Made by a program: the position numbers and the translations under genes
From: Hyperoplus lanceolatus
Taxonomy: Eukaryota; Chordata; Actinopteri; Uranoscopiformes; Ammodytidae
NCBI GenBank assembly: GCA_026929865.2
Contig: CM049416.1
Location: 16,018,501-16,082,500, forward strand
Direction: 5' to 3'
Length of the DNA stretch: 64,000 bases
In this document: positions 35,184 through 46,003 of the stretch, in pieces
How the letters are laid out: every line of letters begins with the position of its first letter
Numbering within the stretch: the first letter of the stretch is position 1
Notes under the pieces: generated by a model
What the model saw: only the letters and a program-made list of their open reading frames with translations
What the model was told of the DNA's origin: nothing
Databases searched by the model: none

Positions 35184-36760
35184 AATCAAATCAGTTTTAT
35201 TTGTATAGCCCAAAATCACAAATAGCATTCGTCTCAATGGGCTTTACAGTCCATACAATATGATACAGTATGGTACAATATGACACAACATGATAAAATA
35301 TGAAACAATATGACACCCTGTCCTTACACCCTTAGCTCGGCTGAGAAAAAACTCCCAGTAAAAAACCCTTTACCGGGATTAAAAAAAATAGAAGAAATCT
35401 CAGGGAGAGTTGACAGAGTAAGGGATCCCTCTCCCAGGACGGACATGCTGCAATAGATGTCATTGGTAGAGAAAAATCACGAAGGATTTTGATCATTGTC
35501 CAGATGTTTAGATGGTAATACTAAAGAAAAGTGCAAATAGTATGGATGCAGGACGAATTCAGATGATGCCAGAGGATCCACACCATCTCGTCTCGTCTCC
35601 ACCAGGGAAAACTAAGGTTTCCAGCACCGGGATTTCACCCCACGTCTCCAGGTGGTATCTTTAACCACTGCAACATCTTACGCGTAGGCGATCCATTCTC
35701 AGATGTTGCCAGAGGGGAGACCAGATCCACACCGTCTCACCACGACCAGGGAAAACTGGAAGAGGACAGACAAGCAACCAATGAGCAAAGCAAAAATGAA
35801 TTTAAAGATTGAACAAACAAGCGAGTAGAAATAGTACTATCCTGATGGACGGTGAAACAGTGCTGATGTGAGGCAACAGCAGGCGGGAAGCATCCGTTCC
35901 TAGGACAGCTGATTCCACACAGAGCTCGGAGTCAGTCGAGCAGGTAGACAGGGGGAGAGAACCCCCGGGGCATCGCTCAGCAATCATGGAAGATAGACAG
36001 AAGAGCACAATGTTAGAGAAATGGAATCAGTTATTTTATTTTGCGTCGGCAGGACAATTATTCAGTGGGAGGACAACCGGTACTCAGGCTCTGACAAACC
36101 GAGACCGAAGGCTGATGATAATAACGCTATAACAATGTTCAACAATATGAACACAATTAACATTAAATAACATTGATTTACACTCTACCGTTCCCCACCG
36201 ACACACAATCAGCGTTAGCCTCCCAGACCCAGAGCCTGCCCCCCAGCACCCCGCCCCCAGAGAGCACGCCCCAGTGCAGCACTAGTCCAGTGGAGGACCG
36301 GGGCCGTAGAGAATAGATAGTATAGAATAGGGAAATAGCCAAAATGCACCGCTGCCACGAGGAGCAACCACAGCCGAAACCCCCGGAGGGGGGGGCCCGT
36401 ACAGCCCACTCGGGCCGGCCAGACCGGCCATGCCGGCCATGCCCAGCCCATGAGACAAGGCCAGAGGCGCCAAGCACAAAGGGCGTGACGCATCCGCCGC
36501 CGCCATCGGCACACCCAGAGCTAGGACCGGCCGGAGGAGCACCGACGCCGGGCCGCGAAACACAGACGCCAACAGCGACGCCACAGAGCGGACCGCCAGG
36601 CAGGGACAAATGTTGTTTTTGGTGTTTGGGTTTTTGGGTTTGTTTTTCCCCCTTCCTGTTTCTCTCCCCGGCAGTATAGGTGCAGCAGAGGACGTGGCTG
36701 GCTGAGCTGGGTTTCTGTAACATGGCACACCTGGGATTCATCACCAAATGAAGCATCTAT
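35184..36760 (-). mobile_element. minus-strand non-LTR-type element, internally deleted
   Basis: The left edge is the reverse complement of a LINE/SINE 3' tail: CAAATCAAATCAGTTTTATT, then TTTGTATAGCCCAAAATCAC and GGGCTTTACAG. The same tail lies on the + strand at 45925-46003. Going up the element (to higher coordinates) come the CTCCCAGTAAAAAACCC, GGGATCCCTCTCCCAGGACG and GACCAGGGAAAACTGGAAGA blocks often seen in fish repeats. A GC-rich segment (36180-36600) follows that would be the 5' untranslated or promoter part. No reverse transcriptase is present, so the copy is deleted or nonautonomous. The right boundary is approximate. The 192-codon minus frame at 36178-36756 is low-complexity Gly/Ala/Pro and I do not consider it a gene. 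Confidence 0.55.
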
Positions 36761-38199
36761 AAAAGCTTGGATTTTTCAATAAACTTCCCTTTAGTCATCC
36801 ATACCTACGTTTTTTTGCATTTTGCATCTAACTCAAATACTTAAACGCAACAGCCAAATGGACCAAGGTGTTGTTCTTTAATTCTTCAGTCTTCTTTATG
36901 GAGGCTATCTAGAGGAATATCTGAGTTGAATTCCACCTGCTTTCTCTGAGAACATATATGAAAAAAAATTTAAAATGTAATCGGACTTGATGTGTCACCA
37001 AAGACCACAAAAAAATAAACATAAAACTAAAAAAGACTTTGGACTTTTGCCTTGAGTATGAATCTTAGCAAAGAACAATGATAAGAATATTGAAAGTGCA
37101 TAATCACAAACATTTCTGTTTGTGTGTGGTAGAATTAGCCTACTTGTTTGGGAAATCACCTTGGCAACAACTGGCTGTCTGCCATTGCAGTCCACTATCA
37201 TCTTGTGATGCTGCCAGAGTTTATCCTTTCTCTTTTTTCTCTCTCTCTCTCTTCCTTTCTTTAAGGCCACAGCATGAATGTAGCATCATCACTCACGTGC
37301 CTCCAGCAGCCTGGTGTCACGAGGCTGGAGCGTATGCACATGAGCAGTGGTGCACGGTGGGGTCTCAATGGGGGGGGGGGCTAATATCACTTGATCTTGT
37401 GCATCAGAGCAGATAGATGAAGTTAAAGCGATTAAATTGAAGGAGGGCTTTTGCGTCACTGGAAAGGTGGCTGCCCTGGATATGTGAATGGATTAAGAAG
37501 AGAACTACATGAATGACTGCATGAATGAAAGAACAATGAAGGAATAGTTTTTCCCACATTTTGCCCACTTTGTGCAGAAAGAGTTTTTGAACACATTGAC
37601 GAATGTCGCCTCAAACTGAAGTACATCTTGATACAGGATGCTTAGTGTGCTTGTGTTGGTTTGCTTCTTTATAATCATCAGGTTCAGTTCTGATGGAATG
37701 GTTTACCTAGGCTACTTTCAAACTGACCTCGGGTAGGCTATATGTTTTTACTCAAATCTGTCCAGCAGGAATATAACAAAGTATCCATCCTGGATAAAAG
37801 GGAAATATCACAAAGTAAGACTTTCATAAATTTAACTTCAGAGTTTAAGCGAAGCGTAGTGAGTGTGTTAGTGGTTCTGTACATGCACATTTTTTACATT
37901 TATTTTTTTGTTTGATCGCATCACTACACAGAAAACCAAAGATCCAGGGTAGTTATGAACAGTGTACAGGTAGTGGGAGAAACAGGGGCTAATGTGGCCA
38001 AGCAGCCTTATTTTAGTCACTATCAACAGGGTCAATGGGTCCACAAACTCACCAGAGGGTTCTGGCTCAGAGGCAAGCCTAAAAACAAATGTTGAGATCT
38101 ACCTTACTGAGAACAATTGCATGTCCGCCACTTGTTCAGTCATGAGCGAAGATCGACCGGTAGAGCGAAAGCTTTGCCTTCTTGCTCAGCTCACTTTTC
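36761..38199. other. non-coding, no recognised feature
   Basis: No supported gene. A TC-rich run lies at about 37229-37260 and a poly-G run at 37371-37381. Frames here lack domains. Confidence 0.4.
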
Positions 38200-38224
38200 A
38201 TCACAACAGCGCTGTAACGGTGCG

Positions 38225-38890
38225 TTAAAGCAAGTGCATGTAAAATAGCCCCCCGCTGCTCCGCGAACAAGACCCGAGGTCCTTGAACCCCTTAACTTGG
38301 GAGTTAGGACTACATCCCCAGAGTAGGCAATCCATCGGTTTCCTGCTGAGAACCATTGCCTCAGATTTAAATGTGCCAATCCTCATTCCAGTCCAACTAA
38401 CTGCAGAGAACCCGGACACAGCTCTCGCTTTGAGTGCATTGAGATTTTGTGGCCCCGAGAAGTGACCCCCCTGAACTGTACTCCCACAGTGCCTTCCACA
38501 GTATCTCCCAGGCCGACCGCATGGTAGCGCACCCGACCCTTAAAGTTCATGTCCACAGGATGGTGAGGGAGGGGGTGCCAAGGATCTTCTTTGGGCTATG
38601 ACTGGCCAGGCTCTGTGGCAAAACCCGAACACCAGGTGCCTCCTGATTGGCCCTCCCTCAGGGCCTGGATCCTTGCAGGGGCCCCAGGCTTCCTCTGGGC
38701 AAAGCGACTTTAGCTCTTCCTTGGTGTGTCATAGGGTCTCTCTTAACTATTTGTAGTCTGGCCACTCGACTGAAAACAAATTGCCATGGGCGGACCCTTT
38801 CAGGAGCACCAGTCTCAAGACCACAAACCTCCTCACCACCACTGTAAGGTGATGGTTCCCGGAGAGGGACCCACTACTCCATAGGAGAAG
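38225..38890 (-). pseudogene. relic of a LINE: 5' leader joined to reverse transcriptase scrap
   Basis: On the - strand, 38419-38290 reads WTGMRIGTFKSEAMVLSRKP then a degraded stretch ending FKDLG. This is the reverse transcriptase thumb signature of a widespread fish LINE (K-S-E-A-M-V-L-S-R-K, then E-F-K-Y-L-G in intact copies). Further upstream on the same strand (about 38890-38480) lies GGGAACCATCACCTTACAGT followed by GGAGGTTTGTGGTC, matching the 5' leader of such elements as I remember it. Everything between leader and thumb is missing, and the remaining frame is interrupted. I cannot name the clade with certainty. Confidence 0.55.
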
Positions 38891-39907
38891 AGATTCAGTC
38901 AAATTATGTTAATGTACAATAACATCCCTAAAATTTCCCTAAAAACACAGAAACAAAATGCATACTATAACGATTAATGATACCAGAAAAGCCAGATTGA
39001 TATTGTTATACCTTGAACAAATCCAATATAATTTACTTTCAGGCATATTTTAAATTCCTATAACAAAGGGATTTTTTCTTCAGGGTTGGAATGTGTGTCT
39101 GTGTGTGTGTGTTGAGATGGAGCTCAGCCAGGTAGCTCAAGGGAAACCAAAGAGAAAGGGGTGTGTATAGGCTATGTGTGTCTGTCCGGGAGGGTGAGAG
39201 AGAGTCAGAAGATTATGGATTGATAGAATAGAAATAGTCGCCAAAACAGCCCCCAACTACCCTTTACCCCAAACCCCTCCCTCACCCAAGCCTGGGGTTT
39301 GAATTAATGTGTTTCTATTTTTGGCTCTCCCGTGTTTCCAGGGGAAACCTAATGACGCAATGACGTCAATGCAGGTCACCAGCAAGAAGCAGACTGGAGG
39401 AATTGAGTGGCTTCCATTAGAGGTTTTGCAGCATTTTACAGCGAGAAGGCTAGGAAGACAAAAATGGATTAAGAAATGTACAGAAATAAAAAGAATAGAG
39501 ACCGGAGTGAATATGGGAGGCAGTGCGACTGACGTCTGGAAAGAGAGAGTATGGAGGGAGGGTGAGAGGGTGGATGTGTGGTGGGGGGGGGACCCTACTG
39601 CTGCATATCAATGGGTGCCGTTCAAATTCCCAGGGATTATTGGAGGGAAAAAGGGGGGAAAGAGAAAAATTATGCACGCTTCTTTGGATCGGTGATTACT
39701 GGGTGAGTGAGCCCTTTCTATTTTTGTACCCCCCACCCCTCTTTGCTAATTGTTTAAGTGAGTAAAACAACAAGCTGCCATTCTGTTTTCGTGGTTATAG
39801 GCAGTGTTGCGTTATAGAGAGCCATTGAGAGATTCATCCCTGTGTTTGACGGCGGAGCTTGAGTGGCTCAGTATTTTCTCCGGAGAGACGTGCTGGTGTG
39901 CGGTGAT

Positions 39908-39911
<4 letters not shown>
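38891..39911. other. non-coding, no recognised feature
   Basis: No supported gene. It includes a purine-rich patch at 39530-39670 (GAGGG/GGGAAA runs) which makes a long frame of low complexity at 39309-39695 with no recognisable domain. Confidence 0.4.

Positions 39912-39980
<69 letters not shown>
39912..39980. repeat. (GT)n microsatellite 1
   Basis: About 34 GT dinucleotides, first of three GT tracts in about 630 bp. Confidence 0.97.
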
Positions 39981-39983
<3 letters not shown>

Positions 39984-40150
39984 GCACAAAATGAAAACTA
40001 AAAGTGTCTTCGCTTTGACTTCCACCGAGTTGATTGCAATTTTTTTATCATTAACCGCAGCGGTGGACGTGCTCCGTCTGCAGCCCCGTTATACCGATGC
40101 AATACAAATTCTGCATTCATCGGTGTCGGCTATATTCACCGCTGAGAGAG

Positions 40151-40153
40151 TGC

Positions 40154-40212
<59 letters not shown>

Positions 40213-40233
40213 CGTGCGTGTGTGCGCGCGCGC
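40151..40233. repeat. (GT)n/(GC)n compound microsatellite 2
   Basis: TG dinucleotides run to about 40202 and pass into CGCGCG and GCGTGC steps. The whole run is alternating purine-pyrimidine. Confidence 0.95.
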
Positions 40234-40455
40234 TGGAGGGAAATATGTGTTTTGGTATGATAATCGAAATTGCACGAGGGCCAGTTGTATTCTCTAAAAT
40301 ATTTGAAACACCTCGAGAGGATACTTGCAAGTAGTGTCGTCTAATTGCAATGCCAAACACTCAGCATCTTAGAGCGTTTCATTAAGATCGAGCTATCTAT
40401 AAAAAATGGAGCGAGTTGATCATTATTTGCCAAGAGACTACTTTTCTAAGCAGGG

Positions 40456-40456
<1 letters not shown>

Positions 40457-40531
<75 letters not shown>

Positions 40532-40543
40532 TGGGGGGGGGGG
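40457..40543. repeat. (GT)n microsatellite 3 followed by poly-G
   Basis: About 36 TG dinucleotides, then GTGGGGGGGGGGG. The 233-codon frame 40406-41107 that spans this tract and the CA tract at 40914-40956 is a repeat artefact. Confidence 0.95.
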
Positions 40544-40915
40544 CAGTCGTGCGCGTGGAACCTAGAGGAAGTAACGTTACTTCTTTACGCGTGGAATAGC
40601 GGAGATGAGACTGCTCTGTGGGTGCATGCGCGAACAAGACCGCTCGCACAAACACAATGGCTATTTCACACTCGAAAAGGCTTTCGATGCGTTGTAGCAA
40701 CAAGTGCCAATTCATGCACGATCAATTCATCTACAGACAGCACATTGCACCCCGATACCCAAAAAGATAAATGTAATGTGCTTGTGCCAACTGTTTATTG
40801 TTATATTTTGTATGTATTTCTGGCATCTTCCATTTCATCTTTTACATTCTTTTATTCTACCAACTCAACTTTTCCCTCTTTTTTCCACAAACTAGGCTCC
40901 AATGCAGGGCGTTCA

Positions 40916-40959
<44 letters not shown>

Positions 40960-43900
40960 GAGCACCATGCACAGTTTACAGTGTATTTCAGGACCACGGA
41001 GAGCGCTCTCCCTTGCCATCGTTATTGAACATTGGACTCGTCATCTGTGCTTTGAAAGTGGACCTTTGCCTCAGCAACTTTTATTGCAGGGAGAGCTTAA
41101 CCAGTGAAGGGCCTGAAGAACTGAAACTGCAAAATTGAAGTAATCAGACACAACACACACACACACACACATGATAATCATTAAGTAAATAAATAACCAT
41201 AGCACACGGTCTTCCATCAGTGCATGAAAAGTAAACTGAATATGGGACAGTGTAGGACACATGTGTGACACCTTTCTCCCCCCCCCCCCCCCCCCCACCC
41301 ATGACGCATTTGGTGAGGTTAGTATATGGCAGATGCCTACGTGTGCAGATGGTCCAGTCTGCTGGTCCCTCATCGCCCTAGGCTTGACGTAACACCGATA
41401 TACAGACATAGGCCCCATCATCCAGATGTGGTCCTGTTGTGTGCACGCCTCCTCAATACACTGCACAAAAGGCCCTCTTTTTAAAAAAACCTTTCATGAA
41501 CTTGTTCTTTACTGAAGCATGACATTTCCTGAGGCGGGCCTGTGCATTGTACACTCAACGGATTTACACTTGCAGTTAAGCTGGTGTTGTGTTGTGTGAA
41601 GCAGGATTTGTTTCCACCGTTTCATTTCATTAAAGAGTTCCTGAATGATCCTGAATTCAGATTGTAATTTCTAGATTAATATTCATTTTCGAGATGTGGT
41701 CAACGACGTAGAAAAGAACTATAGATGCAGACTCTCAAGATATTTGCTGTAATGATGACTGCTTGAAGGTTGTAATTGACAATGCAGACAATATGTTTAA
41801 TGTTACCTCATGGAATATTCCACAAGTCCCACACTCCCTCTCCCTATAAAAGGAGAAACTGCAAAAAGCATGCTACATTTAAAGGGAGGCAAATGAATGG
41901 CTCTCACTCAATAAATTACCCAAATATAAAGCCTATGTTTACATTACATCTATCTGAAAGTCTGAAAACTGTGAAGTGAAAATATGAGCTGGCGATAACT
42001 CATCAATGATGTGATCTTCTTCTCAAACGTAAGATGATCCTATAGATCAGACTGCATGTACGAGGAAATGGTATGAATGTTTTACAATAAATGCCCTTAA
42101 TTTCCAGTGACATATGTCATAGGTTGTGTGAAAAGATAAAAAGTAACCACAATGACAATGTGAACCTCATGGAAAGCACACCGTGGGACCTAAGACACCC
42201 TCCATAAAAGCTGCAAAAACAAACGTTTAAACTCAAAAATGTTAAAAGGATGTATTGTGGTGCTGCTGAGATTATCGGTTAAGGTTTTGTCTTACACCAT
42301 CTTATTTGTAACTCTCTATTAAGTATGGTTTAGGCCTAGACCTTAAGCAGTAAACACTTTGAGGCGGTGGCTCTTACAGGCAATTGTTTCCTTGTGAATA
42401 AGGGTGTGGCACATATTTACCTCACACATGGTATGAGATGCAGCTCTTTTTTGCTTTTACGTTCTTCTTATAGTGCACTGGGACATAAGGTGGCTGGCTT
42501 GTAATACTGGACAATGGCTGTGGTAATTAAATATCTCATTGATCCTGAAAGGTTTTCTTTTCTGGAATTTTAACATATTTTTTTGAGGATTCATCAAAAG
42601 ATTCAGATCTGGTATCTGAGTATTTAGCATGTTTTCATGTTTCAGGATGTCAGCTATTTTCAATGCAGCATGGGGTGTGATTGGGTATGTGCGAATAAAA
42701 TGTATGGTTGAATTGCTTAATGGAACATTTGGAGTTTTTATGTAGAGTTCTGGTAATAACAATGTCTTAAGAGATTTATTGCTGATGCTGTTGCGGTTTT
42801 CTGAATGGAGCTCTGTAGTTGAGTTAAAGTGGATAGAAGGTGGAAACAAAAGTTGGAGGCTTATTTGTCCAAAGGTAATTTAAATTAACAGGTGGAATTG
42901 CGGAAAACTATTATTCCAGTTCTTGTAGCCTGTATGTTGGTATGATCTTTTCAATATTTTATCAAAATAATATCAGAAAAAAAACAATATTTAGGCAATG
43001 TTCAAATATTAATATCAGATAATGCGTTAGCAGGGTGCCATATTATAATGGATTTTCTTTATGAGAAATTAAATTCAAAGGAAAGCGATATCTGTGAAAC
43101 CATTTTCTGAAACTTGAGACCTCATACTATAGTGCCATTTTGAGTGAGATCATCTCCTTCCATAACCACAGAGGAAATTAAAGCTGAAAATCTTCAGTGT
43201 GGTGATGCAGGACGGCAGCATGTGTCACATGGTTGGGGGGCGTCGACGACACCCAAGGAAAAGGGGATGCCTTACTCTTTATGTGTAGAGAAGACCAGCG
43301 TGTTGTAGTCCGAGGTCCACACTGAGGCCTTTATCGGAGTTGATTCTCAGGGCCCTATTCGCTTCAGAACGTGACAAGCAAGTTTCAGTCCTCGAGCCAC
43401 TTCAGTGTCCTGGTTGCAAATGGAGACAAAATGTAATACTTGTATTGACAAAGTTTGTGAAGAGGAGGTTCGAGGGATACTTACACGCAGGAAAAAATCA
43501 CCCTGAAAAAACCTGTTCATAACAAATTAGATATTTAAGTAAACGTTACCAAGTCCTATCGTTTACGCAAATCAACCTGCATGCAAACTTTTAAACTAAT
43601 TTTTTTTATGAAAGTCAATTTACGCACTATTTCAACTCATTATTTCAACTAATTTGTAAACCTATGTATTGTCATCACACCAGCGTTGTTCCCCACCTTT
43701 CATTCGGTCTGCTTGCAGTCACGTGATGTTTCCTTGGCCCACAAGCATTAACAAGCATGTACATCCAATATCCAAAATCCGCACATTAGATTACACCTGC
43801 AAAACAATTTTCAAAAAATCCTCCTTTGGTTTTAATTATTTTTTGTTTTGTTTTTAAATAGTTTTTTTTTTGGATCAGGTTTAACAGCAGCATATTTCAA

Positions 43901-45924
43901 GCATTTCTGAAAACTCTTGAAGTGAGTCAAGAAAAAGAGGATACAGACCATTAGGCCGCTGCTGTGTGACCTTTTTTAGGAAAGTTAATGGCAATAGGTA
44001 AGTTTCAGCTGTTTCTGAAAGGTTGTGGATCCTGACTTTGATGCAAACATTTTGCCTATCCAGACTTACAAACGTAATTCAATTACATCAGCATTTCGTT
44101 TTTTGTTGTTGTTCTTTTCCACAATAGATAGATCATTAGGACATTAAGAGGGTAGAGGAGCCATGTAAATCCTTAGTTTTTTCTACACTCTTTTGTTGTA
44201 TTATACATACACCTGTGGTGGTATTTTAACATTCCATGATTTACTAGTGTTGTGGTAGTGTGAAATCCGCACCCGGGAATTTCCACCCATACTCAAAACT
44301 AGCTGCTTTCAAAAATTCCTTGCATGTGCTGATGACTCTCCCTTTTTTTTCTTTCTACAGATGCTGACCGGATCACAACAGGATGATCAAGTCAAATTTT
44401 TGTCCACTGTGGGTCTTTTTGCGGTCTGGGCTTGCTGTTCCTAAGGCAGTAGCCAGGAAGCCCTTACCCCAAAAAGTATCTGCACTGGACTCTGGCATCT
44501 GAACCAGGCATCGTGTTTCTTCCTCCCAGATGGAGCTGCGACTATCTCTCATCTCTGTGGGTTAAGCCATGTGTGGTATATGCACAGTATTTAAAGATTC
44601 TTAAAGATCATTCCCAACCTCGCTCGGACTATCAAAGACTTGGCAAAAGTAAGGTGTGGCTTTTCACTATTATGATTTTTTCATTTTTAATGAAGCATTT
44701 AAGAGGCATTATATATGACGTCGCAAAACCTGTTATTACAGTAAGAAATAGAAAGCAGCTTCACTCACCTTGATGTCAGATCGAAGAGCGTAAAGCTTCA
44801 TTTCCTAAAGTCTACGCTAATATCACAGTTACCAGTAAGGATAACACTTTAAGATGCTTTTAAGTTACAATTTTAACACGGCAGGCCGTTTGGGTACTTT
44901 CTGTCGTTAGGCAGCAGAAAAAGATATGACTGTAAATAAACAAAAAAAAATATCTCACAGAGGAATACTGGTTAAAACTAAATTATGCATTTCCAAGATG
45001 ACATATTAGTCCAAACCAATAACTATAACAACACAGGAGCAGACTAAAGAGCGCATTTAAATGCATTGTAAATTGTATTATCATTGTGTTATTTAATTCT
45101 ACTTGGCCTACTCACAATAATTTGCGTCATATTTTTTTTATCACATGTAAAGTGTTAGGCTGATAACTAAAAGGCTATTGTGCTCTTGCAGTGGTTTTGT
45201 ATCATCTCTGATCTGTGATTTCTTTGTCTAAGTGTTTTATCAATTACATTTTGTTTTTAATCAATCCCCCATACATTTCAAAACCCTAATATGTTATAAT
45301 GTTCTATGGTCATTAATCAGCACTGACATTTTAGACAATAATATATTTATAATTTGTGTTATATTTATATAAAACATTTTTTTATTTATGTCTAAAATGT
45401 TGTAGCATTATCTGTTTTGTAACTTGCAGTTTTTCTTTTCTTCTTCATGACATAACCATCAATGGGCTGTAAAAAGAGGCCAGACCTTTGTAGAAATGCA
45501 TCTAGAAAAACAACATGAATAGGATGTACATGGACAAATAGAAAATGTGTAGCTTGGAGCCTTTGACGTACTATGTGTTACATAATCATGAATATTAATC
45601 CAAACCAAGAAGCCTTCACAATGGGGTTCTTGTACATAAAAAACTCACTCACACAGGACACTTACACTAACCATAGAACTTCATCGCGCAGGGAGTGTTT
45701 GAATGCATGTTTATGTAGCGTACATACAGTTAGGTTCTCTGCTGTGCGTAGTGGGCAAACACAATTTAGGAGCAAGTGAAATTATGCAGATGTGCAGCGT
45801 CGCTCAACAGGATGGAAGTGATTTTTAAAATTTTATACAATTGCCTGTTCACCAGATTGTGCTGCTGTGTCTGTGCTTTTGTGTTCATATTGTATCATAT
45901 TGTATCATATATCATATTGTATGA
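40544..45924. other. non-coding, no recognised gene
   Basis: Over 5 kb with no supported exon. Simple repeats: CA at 40914-40956, CA at 41152-41170, poly-C at 41278-41296. Around 44335-44375 a pyrimidine tract ending CTTTCTACAG precedes ATGCTGACCGGATCACAAC, which looks like a splice acceptor. The following frame is short and has no recognisable similarity, so an exon is not claimed. Confidence 0.4.
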
Positions 45925-46003
45925 AATGTAAAGCCCACTGAGACAAATGTATTTGTGATTTTAGGCTATACAAATAAAACTGATTTGATTTGATTTGATT
46001 TGA
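45925..46003 (+). mobile_element. LINE/SINE 3' tail, solitary
   Basis: Reads GTAAAGCCCACTGAGACAAA, then GTATTTGTGATTTTAGGCTA, TACAAATAAAACTGATTTGA and further GATTT repeats. It is the same family as the minus-strand tail at 35184, here on the + strand. A run of TATTGTATCATAT-like repeats just upstream (45887-45920) also parallels that copy. Only the 3' end is present. Confidence 0.8.

Noticed and set aside
36178-36756. 192-codon minus-strand frame and overlapping plus and minus frames
   Set aside because: Low-complexity Gly/Ala/Pro sequence from a GC-rich repeat leader; several frames on both strands are open together, which indicates composition rather than coding.
40406-41107. 233-codon frame on the + strand
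   Set aside because: It spans a GT tract and a CA tract; the parts between show no domain or codon pattern of a protein.
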